A DNA stretch of 9,143 nucleotides from Planctomycetota bacterium (GCA_025453315.1 JALOQQ010000039.1:1-9143); one strand, 5' to 3'. Positions 1 to 6,825 are shown, counted from the first letter of the stretch. Notes: generated from the sequence alone by a model not told the origin. Numbers and translations are program-made.

Positions 1-22
1 TGGCTAAAGATTGAGTCCGTGG

Positions 23-240
23 TCAAACATGGGCTCTTTCAATTTTGTTAATCTTATTACCTGGAGGTACCTTCCCGTCCTGCAATTTCAAAAAATATTT
101 TTCTATGAACCGATCATCAGAAGATCTTTTGCTTTAGAGATTTGTGAAAAAAACTTAATTTTATTTCCTGAAAATTCAATTTCAGTAAGTTTGTTTTCAA
201 ATGTACAGATTCGGAATAAAAATTTTAATAACACTAAATA
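23..240 (-). pseudogene. Possible frame-broken gene remnant, unrecognised
   Basis: Two overlapping minus-strand frames read like one protein. The upstream frame (stop-bounded, 103-240) contains residues such as TFENKLTEIEFSGNKIKFF and ends at a TAG at 103-105. The downstream frame (23-133) contains RFIEKYFLKLQDGKVPPGN and ends at a TGA at 23-25. Both are rich in charged residues and look protein-like; joining them needs a frame change between about 103 and 133. No ATG with a ribosome binding site opens either frame. It lies just downstream of guaA on the same strand. I do not recognise the family. It could be chance open frames in noncoding DNA, so this is a weak call. Confidence 0.27.
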
Positions 241-257
241 CTATGTTGTTACAGCGC

Positions 258-1745
258 TTAACCCCACTCAATAGTAGTTGGTGGCTTATTGGAAATACGA
301 TAAACAACCGCACCAACCTCCTTAATTTCATTGGTGATCCTAGTAGAAACATGATCTAAAAAATCCCAAGAAGGACGAGCAAAACGAGCAGTAAAACCAT
401 TTACACTATAAACTGCCCAGAGAGCAACAACCAATCCACTAGCAGCACCATCTCCTTTACTACAAGTATGTACTGAATTCGTAACTACAGCTCCAGCTTG
501 CCAGACGTTTTTGTACAAATCTGCCTTACGTAATTCTTCAATAAAAATATCATCCGCCTGACGAACAATTCTTAATTTATCAGAATCTATTTCCCCTTCT
601 ATCCTTACTACCATGCCTGGTCCAGGAAAAGGATGACGAACAAGCAGTTCTTCAGGAACACCAATTTCACGACCAATACTTCTGGCTGTATCCTTCACAC
701 AATCAATAAGTGAGCAAAGCTCGGGCACAGAAAAATTAAGGTTAACGTTGTGATGTAATTTAATTTGCGCTTTTACCACTCCACTTTCATAACCACCGCC
801 ACTTTCTGAAATATCGGTATATAAGGTTCCTTGGGAAATATATTTAATTTTTATTCCCGCTAAAGCACTGAATACCATAAAAGCTTCAAAGCGATTCTTA
901 TACACTTCACGCATAGCTAAGCGTTTTTCCGGCATAGTTACTTTGTCTTTTAAAACCTGTAAAAAATCATCGGTAGCATCAATGATGTGTAAATTTAACC
1001 AATCAGTATTAGCAAAATATTTTTCCACGAAATGTAAATCATCAGGGCGATCTACACCTTTTATATATATCGCTTCTATTTTTTCAGTTACACCAGCCAG
1101 CTCCCTAGCCTTTTTTAATAGAAAAGCCTGCGTAGAAGAATCTGCACCACCAGATAATCCCAATAAAACATGAAATTGCAATCCAAAAAGGTGAAGATAG
1201 CTACCGGCGGCAACAGGAGAATTAACGGTAGAAGCTAAAATCTCAATTAAATTTTCAGCATTAACGATATCGCCATGGCTTTGTACAACATTAAAAGCCG
1301 AACCACAATTAAAAAATAATTTAGCATCAGGCTTAATAACATTTAAACTATGGATACCAAATTCTCTTTTTTGAGCCAAAGAAACCGACGCCGAAATGTG
1401 TTGAGCCCAAAGTTGGAAACCCAAACAAATTCCTAGTATCGGAATACCGATATCAAAAATATTTTTATCAAATGATGGTGGATTTTCATAAACTGAAACC
1501 GGACCACCAGACAAAATAATTCCGATTGGATCAATTCTTATCACATCAATCTCTTTAACACTAGCCGGATCAGCCACCAAACAAAAAACGCCAAGCTTAT
1601 CTAAGCTTTGCTTGATCAGGTGATCGGTTTGACTGCCTAAAGGAAAAAATAAAAAAACCTCATTAGTCTTTCTAATTCTTTTTTCTTCTTCAATCTGCCG
1701 TAAAACCTCATCATCTGCTTTTTTAATAGTACTTAAGTTCAACAT
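258..1745 (-). CDS. guaA: GMP synthase (glutamine-hydrolysing), divergent, with internal deletion
   Basis: GMP synthase aminates XMP to GMP in the cytoplasm, using ATP and ammonia released from glutamine. The N-terminal class I glutaminase domain shows LGSQ (36-39), the nucleophile Cys107 in GICLGFQ, SHGD (156-159) and His192 in GLQFH. The ATP-pyrophosphatase P-loop is SGGADSS (198-204), followed by QGTLYTDISES (305-315), KLHHNV (329-334) and RHPFPGPG (370-377). The C-terminus KPPTTIEWG is the usual complete end. The protein is 495 residues, against about 525 for E. coli, despite a roughly 28-residue N-terminal extension. GLQFH runs straight into VLLGLSGG, so the PEV segment with the third catalytic residue (Glu), the end of the glutaminase domain and the start of the synthase domain are missing. 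The start is supported by GGAGGG three bases upstream. Identity is secure; glutaminase activity is doubtful. Confidence 0.93.
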   Translation of the reverse strand: MLNLSTIKKADDEVLRQIEEEKRIRKTNEVFLFFPLGSQTDHLIKQSLDKLGVFCLVADPASVKEIDVIRIDPIGIILSGGPVSVYENPPSFDKNIFDIGIPILGICLGFQLWAQHISASVSLAQKREFGIHSLNVIKPDAKLFFNCGSAFNVVQSHGDIVNAENLIEILASTVNSPVAAGSYLHLFGLQFHVLLGLSGGADSSTQAFLLKKARELAGVTEKIEAIYIKGVDRPDDLHFVEKYFANTDWLNLHIIDATDDFLQVLKDKVTMPEKRLAMREVYKNRFEAFMVFSALAGIKIKYISQGTLYTDISESGGGYESGVVKAQIKLHHNVNLNFSVPELCSLIDCVKDTARSIGREIGVPEELLVRHPFPGPGMVVRIEGEIDSDKLRIVRQADDIFIEELRKADLYKNVWQAGAVVTNSVHTCSKGDGAASGLVVALWAVYSVNGFTARFARPSWDFLDHVSTRITNEIKEVGAVVYRISNKPPTTIEWG

Positions 1746-1809
1746 AGTCCCTCCGTTTTTTATAATTTATACTTATTTCTTCTTTATTTGTAATGTTCTA
1801 AGACCTTAT

Positions 1810-1837
1810 AGATTATCAAATACAGCTGTTATGTCAA
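1810..1837 (-). promoter_or_regulatory. Predicted guaA promoter
   Basis: Read on the minus strand, a perfect TTGACA (1832-1837) is followed after 16 bases by TAATCT (1810-1815), with a TGa extended -10 element just before it. The expected transcription start near 1802 gives an untranslated leader of about 57 bases before the guaA ATG. I see no purine-riboswitch-like core in that leader. The -10 hexamer itself is a weak match, so the call rests on the -35 box and the extension. Confidence 0.5.
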
Positions 1838-1929
1838 TTAATGTTAAATAGTAAAATATTAGCTTATTTAAGAGATTTTTTATCATTTTTTAAAAACTAC
1901 TTAATATATGGATTTATTAGTATAATATA

Positions 1930-1958
1930 TTGACAAATTATCATAAATATGCTAGTAT
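1930..1958 (+). promoter_or_regulatory. Predicted strong promoter of the 116-residue gene
   Basis: TTGACA (1930-1935), a 17-base spacer and TAGTAT (1953-1958), with TGc directly before the -10 (extended -10). The predicted transcription start is near 1965, leaving a leader of about 58 bases that contains the ribosome binding site. The -35 box is perfect and the spacing ideal. Confidence 0.62.
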
Positions 1959-2007
1959 TAAACCAATATACTTTTTTTCAATTAAATAAAAAATGTCTAA
2001 CTAAAAA

Positions 2008-2014
2008 AAGGAGG
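2008..2014 (+). promoter_or_regulatory. Strong Shine-Dalgarno site AAGGAGG
   Basis: AAGGAGG lies 8 bases before the ATG at 2023, close to the ideal strength and spacing. It fixes the start of the 116-residue gene. It stands out because most other genes in the window have no recognisable Shine-Dalgarno sequence. Confidence 0.75.
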
Positions 2015-2022
2015 CAAAAATC

Positions 2023-2373
2023 ATGAAACGTGAAGAGGGTTTTTTAAGAGGTTACACTGTAGCTTTTTTAATAGCCATGTGTAATGAGGCAAAAAATCTT
2101 CTTGCCAGTGACAGTAAAGTGTTTGTGAAATGCGAAAAAAAATTGTACGATCTCACCGACGAAATAGGTACAATTATGATGCATTTAGTGCGAGTAGCTT
2201 ACGTGGGCTACTGCGACAAGGGATTGTTATTACATCCCAAAGAGGGAGAATGCTCAGTCAAGGGCAAGAAAGGACTGTTTGAAAAAAAACAGTTCTGCCC
2301 AGTAAAAGCAGAAATGCTTAAAATTATTCTTTCGGTAGAACAAACTATTAGTTTGTTACCGGAAAAGATATAA
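2023..2373 (+). CDS. Hypothetical protein, 116 residues, Cys-containing
   Basis: I do not recognise this family. The protein looks soluble and mostly helical: a helix-like stretch at about 8-29, a second at about 40-64, a Lys/Gly-rich middle (72-91) and a final helix at about 93-113. It has five Cys (20, 37, 64, 77, 92) without a regular metal-binding spacing. No signal peptide or convincing membrane segment is visible. It is a single-gene unit with its own extended -10 promoter, a near-ideal ribosome binding site and a hairpin terminator about 30 bases after the stop, so it is probably well expressed. It is divergent from guaA and shares its control region. A small regulatory or structural role is possible but unsupported. 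Confidence 0.8.
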   Translation: MKREEGFLRGYTVAFLIAMCNEAKNLLASDSKVFVKCEKKLYDLTDEIGTIMMHLVRVAYVGYCDKGLLLHPKEGECSVKGKKGLFEKKQFCPVKAEMLKIILSVEQTISLLPEKI

Positions 2374-2403
2374 AAGAGGTTTAGAGGGAGAGAGGTGAAG
2401 TTG

Positions 2404-2430
2404 AGAGGATTAACAATCCTCTTTTATTTT
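2404..2430 (+). terminator. Rho-independent terminator of the 116-residue gene
   Basis: An 8-bp stem, AGAGGATT (2404-2411) pairing with AATCCTCT (2415-2422), closes a 3-base loop and is followed by TTTTATTTTT. The opposite strand lacks a T run after the hairpin, so it appears to work rightward only. Confidence 0.82.
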
Positions 2431-2508
2431 TGAATTGTATTTGTTTCTTATCGTTTTATATCAAACTATTTAATATAAAAAAATAAAAATTTTATCATTT
2501 TTACACCA

Positions 2509-2946
2509 CTAAACAATCTTCTTTAAATCACTATTAATAATAATCGGTTGCATAATTAGAATTTCATCACTATAAGACATTTCAGGCGCATCGTTTAATA
2601 AAAATATTTTCTTTCCTAAAACATAAGCAAAACCGATTTCTAAAAATGAATTACCACCAATATAATTTTCAATACCCTTTTTAGTAACATTGACTACCAA
2701 AATAGCATCCGAGTCTTTAATTAAATTATAATATCTTTTAATAAGATCTTCTTTAGCCTGCTTTCTAAAATCTAAATCTCCCTTGATTTGCTTAATACGC
2801 AAAAAATCTTCCAGTAGTATTTCCCCGTTAATTATCTTCTGTGATAAATAAGGTATCTCTACGGTATGCCCTAAAGCAACTAAAGCATCGGCAACTTCTT
2901 TAATTTTATAAGTGACATCAATACTGCCACAGATGGTTATTTTCAT
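2509..2946 (-). CDS. Nucleoside 2-deoxyribosyltransferase-like protein
   Basis: Resembles the nucleoside 2-deoxyribosyltransferase superfamily, small Rossmann-like cytoplasmic enzymes that cleave or transfer the N-glycosidic bond of (deoxy)nucleosides or nucleotides. Support: an N-terminal strand and turn, MKITICGSID, with the helix EVADALVALGHTVEIP (17-32); a central DAILVVNV strand (80-87); and GGNSFLEIGFAYVLGKKIF (97-115), where Glu103 sits where the family's catalytic Glu is found. At 145 residues it has the usual length. The region around 40-70 is a charged helical insert. Its actual substrate cannot be read; members of this fold also include nucleotide hydrolases and proteins of unknown function. 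There is no Shine-Dalgarno sequence; the start is chosen because it gives the first beta strand and an in-frame TAA lies at 2974-2976. A weak TATGAT -10 (2976-2981) is the only promoter hint. Confidence 0.75.
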   Translation of the reverse strand: MKITICGSIDVTYKIKEVADALVALGHTVEIPYLSQKIINGEILLEDFLRIKQIKGDLDFRKQAKEDLIKRYYNLIKDSDAILVVNVTKKGIENYIGGNSFLEIGFAYVLGKKIFLLNDAPEMSYSDEILIMQPIIINSDLKKIV

Positions 2947-3038
2947 ATTTTTATTACTTAAGATATTATTATTTTATCATAATTAGCCCTATTTGGCCAT
3001 TAATTTCATCTAAATATTAATCTCGACTCCAAAGAGAC

Positions 3039-3066
3039 TTGCCTATTAATCCTAAACTGATATGAT
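3039..3066 (+). promoter_or_regulatory. Predicted ABC-F promoter giving a leaderless mRNA
   Basis: TTGCCT (3039-3044), a 16-base spacer, then TGa plus TATGAT (3061-3066; five of six matches, extended -10). The ATG of the ABC-F gene begins at 3075, only 8 bases after the -10 box, where transcription itself would be expected to start. The start codon would therefore be at or within two bases of the RNA 5' end. Confidence 0.55.
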
Positions 3067-3074
3067 AAATTATT

Positions 3075-4823
3075 ATGTCCATACTCCTACAGGTAAGCAA
3101 CTTGAGTAAGCAATATAGTGGCCAAAAAGTATTTTCTGGTTTGTCTTTTACAATTTCTAGTCGACAAAAAATAGGCGTTATTGGTCGAAACGGTGCTGGC
3201 AAATCAACCCTCTTTAGAATCCTAACCGAAGAAGAAGAGGCTGATGAGGGACGAATAATTATTGGTGAAAGCACACATATTGGCTATCTAAAACAAGAAG
3301 AGGATTTTATTGGCCAAGAAAAATCTCTAGACTATCTAAAAAGATTAAGCGGGAAAGAAGATTGGTCAATTAGAAAAGTGGCGGACAAATTTCAACTTAA
3401 AGAAGAAAAACTGTCTTTACCAGCCAATAAACTTTCTGGTGGCTGGCGCATGCGCTTAAGACTAGTGGGTATGTTATTAAAAGAACCAAATCTCTTTCTA
3501 CTAGATGAACCAACTAATTATCTCGATTTAAATACCTTACTATTATTAGAAAATTATTTACAATCTTATAAAGGAAGCTTTTTAATTATTTCTCATGATC
3601 GAGAATTTTTAAAACAAACCTGTACTGAGACTTTGGAAGTTTCAAACAACGGTTGTTATCATTATCCTGGCAATATTGAATCTTATTTAATTTTTAAAAA
3701 ACAAAAATTAAATACTTTATTAAAAGCGAATGATAATCTTGATCGCCAACAAAAGCATCTTCAGGATTTTGTAGATCGCTTCCGCTACAAAGCTTCGAAA
3801 GCAAAACAGGCTCAATCGTTAATTAGAAAAATAAGCAAACTAGAAAATAAAAGAATCACTATTGAAAGTAAGGCTGGTATAACCAGAATAATAATTCCAC
3901 CCACTATTAAACGTCAAAACTTTGCCTTAAGGACTAATAACTTAGTAATTGGTTATAATGAACAAGCTTTGGTTTCGGGAATTGATTTTGATTGTCAAAC
4001 CGGAGAAAAATTAGCTATTTTAGGACTTAATGGCCAAGGAAAAACTACGCTATTAAGAACTCTAGTTGGTTCTCTGCCTAAAATAGACGGGTCTTTTCGT
4101 TGGCTAACTGATTGCAAAATAGCTTATCATGGACAGGAATCAATTAAAGCTTTAAATAACAACGAGCAGGTAGGAACTTATTTGCGTCGCGAAGCGGCTT
4201 CCGATATTAAAACTGAGGCTGTCCTAAAAATGGCTGGAGATTTTTTGTTTAAAGACGAAGAACTTAAAAAATCAATTGGCGTTCTATCGGGTGGCGAAAA
4301 ATCACGTTTAGTACTAGCTGGACTTCTCTTATCCAAGCCAGATGTTTTTGTTTTAGATGAACCAACTTGTCACTTAGACTTTGAAACGGTTGAAGCTTTA
4401 GGAGCGGCTTTAAAAAAATTCAATGGTTCTGTTTTATTTGCTAGTCACGATCGTACTTTTACTAATATGTTGGCAACGGGATTAGTAGAAATAAAAGAAG
4501 GACGCGCCAGAATTTATGCGGAAGATTATGAAAAATATGTTAATGAATTAGAAAAAAAATTATTAGCCGAGATTGAAGATAAAAAAGAAGTAATAGAAAA
4601 TAATGAAGCTAAAGAAAAATATTTAATAAAAAAAATCAATAGAAAAACTTCCCTTTCTTTAGAAAAAGAACTAAATAAGTTAAAACAAGAACAACAAAAA
4701 TTAACTGATTATTTTTTCCATAATCCTACTGATTATGATTTGGAAAAAGTTAAAAAATTAGAAGAAATAAAGAAGAACATTGAACAAAAAGAAGAAGAAT
4801 GGTTGGTGATTAATACTAAATAA
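3075..4823 (+). CDS. ABC-F family ATPase (Uup-like), ribosome-associated
   Basis: A complete 582-residue soluble protein with two ABC ATPase domains and no membrane segment, the ABC-F layout; family members act on ribosomes as translation factors, in biogenesis or in antibiotic resistance. Domain 1: Walker A GRNGAGKST (37-45), signature LSGGWRMRL (120-128), Walker B FLLDEPTNYLD (141-151), SHD (173-175). The linker that in ABC-F proteins contacts P-site tRNA spans about 205-275 and includes RYKASKAKQAQS. Domain 2: GLNGQGKTT (317-325), LSGGEKSRL (404-412), LDEPTCHLD (427-435), SHD (458-460). Both catalytic Glu (145, 429) are present. A Lys/Glu-rich C-terminal coiled coil (about 485-578) favours an Uup-like member; the exact subfamily is not certain. 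The start is fixed: an in-frame TAA lies at 3066-3068 and there is no Shine-Dalgarno site. Confidence 0.95.
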   Translation: MSILLQVSNLSKQYSGQKVFSGLSFTISSRQKIGVIGRNGAGKSTLFRILTEEEEADEGRIIIGESTHIGYLKQEEDFIGQEKSLDYLKRLSGKEDWSIRKVADKFQLKEEKLSLPANKLSGGWRMRLRLVGMLLKEPNLFLLDEPTNYLDLNTLLLLENYLQSYKGSFLIISHDREFLKQTCTETLEVSNNGCYHYPGNIESYLIFKKQKLNTLLKANDNLDRQQKHLQDFVDRFRYKASKAKQAQSLIRKISKLENKRITIESKAGITRIIIPPTIKRQNFALRTNNLVIGYNEQALVSGIDFDCQTGEKLAILGLNGQGKTTLLRTLVGSLPKIDGSFRWLTDCKIAYHGQESIKALNNNEQVGTYLRREAASDIKTEAVLKMAGDFLFKDEELKKSIGVLSGGEKSRLVLAGLLLSKPDVFVLDEPTCHLDFETVEALGAALKKFNGSVLFASHDRTFTNMLATGLVEIKEGRARIYAEDYEKYVNELEKKLLAEIEDKKEVIENNEAKEKYLIKKINRKTSLSLEKELNKLKQEQQKLTDYFFHNPTDYDLEKVKKLEEIKKNIEQKEEEWLVINTK

Positions 4824-4849
4824 AAAAAGCTAATTTTATTAGCTTTTTT
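4823..4849. terminator. Bidirectional terminator between convergent genes
   Basis: A 12-bp perfect stem, A-rich then GCTAAT (4823-4834), pairs with ATTAGC and a T run (4838-4849) around a 3-base loop. Because the stem has an A run at its base on one side and T on the other, it gives a U tract in both directions. It serves the ABC-F gene (plus) and the membrane-protein gene (minus), whose stop codon at 4848-4850 overlaps the stem. Confidence 0.85.
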
Positions 4850-6137
4850 AAATCTCTATGTCTAAGTTCAATTCTTTTATAAGTTTTTTTAATTCTTCAT
4901 TGTTTTGATAAACAGCAAAAGGGTTAATTTTGTTTCTTAAACAATATTTATAAATTGGTTTTAAATAGATATAAACTCCGGTATCATGAAGTTTTTCTAT
5001 TGGCAAAAAAGTTTTACCCTTAGGATAGACACCGTTTTTTTTCATATCTTCCATAACCATTTGCATACCAGCATGATTAATTCCCTCTTCTAAAAGCAAA
5101 CAATTATCACAAATTTTATCTAGGTACTCCGCCGGGACACCCTTTTTCTGAAAATCGGGAAAATTTTTCTTAACGGTTTTGGTAGTAGCCAAATTCAAAA
5201 TTTCCAAAAATCTAGTTTCCAAAAAAACATGGCCAACTTCAAATAAAATATTATCATAATGACCATCTTTCATTGAACAAAAAATAGCCTTTTTATTATT
5301 TATTTTATAATGAAAATTACCAGTTTCATCAAAATTACCAGTTGTCTCGCGATAAGTTTCGCCCCCCGATTCAGCAAAACCAGTTTTGCCATTAAAAACC
5401 AATTTCATATCATCAATAACAGCCTCAATATCATAAACCACACGGTTTTCGCAAACTTGATAAACATAAATCTTTAAAATCGGCGTGTCGATATAATTAG
5501 GAATTATTTCTGGAACAAAAGAGGTTTCTTTATTAATAATCTTAAAGACAAACCGAGGCGATGGTAATTGATAGGAATTTAAACTTTTAAATAAAAAGAG
5601 AGTAATTTTTTTAACCTGATCAATAAAATCCGTATCTAAGGAAACTACCGGAATCATAACTCTTTCTAAATCAAGTATACTAACTTTTAAATCAACGTCT
5701 TGACCATAAAAGTAGGAAAAAGTTTTGTCGGGAAAAGAATTAGGAAAACTTTTAATAACATTTTTGGTTACAGAGTCTTTAAAAAAATTAATTACATCCC
5801 GACCAATCGTCTCGCGGTGGTTAAGAAAATCAGCTATCTGATATTTATCGGAATAAAATGAAAGTCTTATATTATTATCAAAGACTCCGACAAAATTTTC
5901 ATGATAGGAGTTTTGATCGTTAACACGAGACGCTGATTTTGTTGATTGATTATTTATATTATCTCCAAAAAAGAAATAACCAATAAATAAAATTAAGATC
6001 GTTAATATAGAAAAAATAAAAACTATCTTTTTTATTCTATTTTTTGAGTTAAAATTTTTATTGCGATAATTATTTTCATATTTGGTTTGACGGACATTTT
6101 TCTGACCAACAACCAGAGCTGACTTCTTTCTTTTCAT
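4848..6137 (-). CDS. Membrane-anchored protein, degenerate gluzincin-like
   Basis: A 429-residue protein with a Lys/Arg/Asn-rich N-terminus (1-37), one transmembrane helix (about 38-57) and a large C-terminal domain expected outside the cell, the topology of a signal-anchored protein. I do not recognise the family by name. FEVGHVFLE (299-307), followed after about 45 residues by LLLEEGINH (347-355), looks like a gluzincin zinc site (HExxH then a downstream Glu in an EG context), but the first His is Phe299, so a normal zinc site is unlikely. ICDNC (342-346) gives a CxxC pair just before the EEG segment. It is monocistronic: its own promoter, a shared terminator and no Shine-Dalgarno site. The start gives a positively charged tail before the helix. 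The peptidase relationship is a guess from motifs. Confidence 0.85.
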   Translation of the reverse strand: MKRKKSALVVGQKNVRQTKYENNYRNKNFNSKNRIKKIVFIFSILTILILFIGYFFFGDNINNQSTKSASRVNDQNSYHENFVGVFDNNIRLSFYSDKYQIADFLNHRETIGRDVINFFKDSVTKNVIKSFPNSFPDKTFSYFYGQDVDLKVSILDLERVMIPVVSLDTDFIDQVKKITLFLFKSLNSYQLPSPRFVFKIINKETSFVPEIIPNYIDTPILKIYVYQVCENRVVYDIEAVIDDMKLVFNGKTGFAESGGETYRETTGNFDETGNFHYKINNKKAIFCSMKDGHYDNILFEVGHVFLETRFLEILNLATTKTVKKNFPDFQKKGVPAEYLDKICDNCLLLEEGINHAGMQMVMEDMKKNGVYPKGKTFLPIEKLHDTGVYIYLKPIYKYCLRNKINPFAVYQNNEELKKLIKELNLDIEI

Positions 6138-6185
6138 TTGGCAATATATTTAAAGTTAATAATTTAATTGTAAATAACTAACAAC

Positions 6186-6214
6186 TTACTACCATGAAAA
6201 AATATAATTGTCAA
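6186..6214 (-). promoter_or_regulatory. Predicted promoter of the membrane-protein gene
   Basis: On the minus strand, TTGACA (6209-6214) is followed after 17 bases by TAGTAA (6186-6191), preceded by TGg (extended -10). The predicted start near 6179 gives a leader of about 42 bases. The -10 hexamer is a weak match; the -35 box is perfect. It lies just beyond the terminator of the restriction operon, so this gene is transcribed separately. Confidence 0.5.
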
Positions 6215-6236
6215 TTTATATTATTATCTAAAAAAT

Positions 6237-6262
6237 AAAAACACCAAACTACTGGTGTTTTT
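6237..6262 (-). terminator. Rho-independent terminator of the restriction operon
   Basis: ACACCA (6241-6246) pairs with TGGTGT (6253-6258), extended by four A-T pairs (6237-6240 with 6259-6262) around a 6-base loop. Both strands have a T-rich tail (TTTTTATTTTTT on the minus strand), so it could act both ways. Its position, after the last restriction-operon gene and before the next promoter, makes the minus strand the likely direction of use. Confidence 0.8.
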
Positions 6263-6264
6263 AT

Positions 6265-6369
6265 TTATGTGCACGGGCCACGTCTCTCCAGTGGAACACC
6301 ATTGAAAACGCGGTGATAAAATGGAGAGGAATCCGTGAGTTGGTTAATTTTGCTTAAATCGAATGACAT
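6265..6369 (-). CDS. Possible 34-residue small protein
   Basis: An ATG-to-TAA frame of 34 codons begins 21 bases after the nuclease gene stop and ends just before the operon terminator. The peptide begins MSFDLSKINQ and ends VPLERRGPCT; it has no membrane segment and looks protein-like. There is no Shine-Dalgarno sequence, but the other genes of this operon lack one too. The stretch is markedly richer in G+C than its surroundings and can fold (CTCTCCA at 6284-6290 with TGGAGAG at 6322-6328, CACC at 6297-6300 with GGTG at 6312-6315), so a structured RNA on either strand is a serious alternative. I do not recognise the peptide. Confidence 0.35.
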   Translation of the reverse strand: MSFDLSKINQLTDSSPFYHRVFNGVPLERRGPCT

Positions 6370-6390
6370 TACTGGTTTAAAGGAGTAGAA

Positions 6391-6825
6391 CTAAGCATTA
6401 GAAGCCGAAGGCTTATTATCAGAACGAGCGTCGATCAAAACAACATTTTCATGATTAAGAATACCCAATTTCTTTAGTATTTTTTCCGCCTTTGCTTGCT
6501 CTTCTTTCGTAAAATATATAATAACTTTAAAAGATTTATCCGTCTTATTAGCTTTTTGATATATTTCAACCTGATTTTTTAAATTTTTCTCAAGCTTTGT
6601 ACTGCTAGCAAGCTTAAACTCAATAAGCGTTTTATCATTACTACCCATTGAGACAGTAAAATCTACCGGGCCACGACCATTGTTTGGCTCTCTGTTAATA
6701 TCGAACATTGAATCATGACAAACCATCCCAAAAATAACTTGTAAATCCTTCTCGCTGCCAATTCTTCGATTTTTATGATAAAAAAGAGAGTATCCATCGT
6801 TATTTTCTATTCTGTCTTTTAAAAT
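6391..6825 (-). CDS. C-terminal PD-(D/E)XK nuclease part of a frameshifted gene
   Basis: The -1 frame continues the upstream gene for 144 residues, from ILKDRIENNDGY to SDNKPSASNA. Within it, GRGPVDF with Asp, then IEFKLA (the ExK pair), then NQVEIYQKA (QxxxY) form a RecB-like PD-(D/E)XK nuclease core; in the joined protein these are about Asp401, Glu415, Lys417, Gln431 and Tyr435. An acidic residue (E in NREPNN) precedes them. The first ATG in this frame is at 6726 and would give 111 residues starting just before the core, but it has no ribosome binding site. The 33 residues upstream of that ATG are protein-like, so I treat this as the end of the preceding gene rather than a separate one. 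Without frameshifting or re-initiation it would not be made. Confidence 0.8.
   Translation of the reverse strand: MLKDRIENNDGYSLFYHKNRRIGSEKDLQVIFGMVCHDSMFDINREPNNGRGPVDFTVSMGSNDKTLIEFKLASSTKLEKNLKNQVEIYQKANKTDKSFKVIIYFTKEEQAKAEKILKKLGILNHENVVLIDARSDNKPSASNA

Noticed and set aside
246..260. Inverted repeat around AGCGCT just after the guaA stop as a terminator
   Set aside because: The arms are imperfect and short, and no T run follows on the minus strand.
11..274. 87-codon plus-strand open frame at the left end
   Set aside because: It starts with TTG without a ribosome binding site, runs into the 3' end of guaA on the other strand, and its composition (many Phe, Ile and Asn) looks like the antisense of the minus-strand remnant.
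943..1173. 76-codon plus-strand frame inside guaA
   Set aside because: Antisense shadow of a conserved coding region; no promoter or ribosome binding site.
1746..1802. Purine riboswitch in the guaA leader
   Set aside because: The leader is short, AT-rich and without the conserved three-way-junction core or paired loops.
3017..3274. 85-codon minus-strand frame over the start of the ABC-F gene
   Set aside because: It overlaps the conserved Walker A region in antisense and has no start signals.
6265..6369. tmRNA, tRNA or CRISPR repeat in the GC-rich stretch
   Set aside because: No cloverleaf, no CCA-type acceptor stem and no repeated spacer structure; the foldable region is too short for tmRNA.
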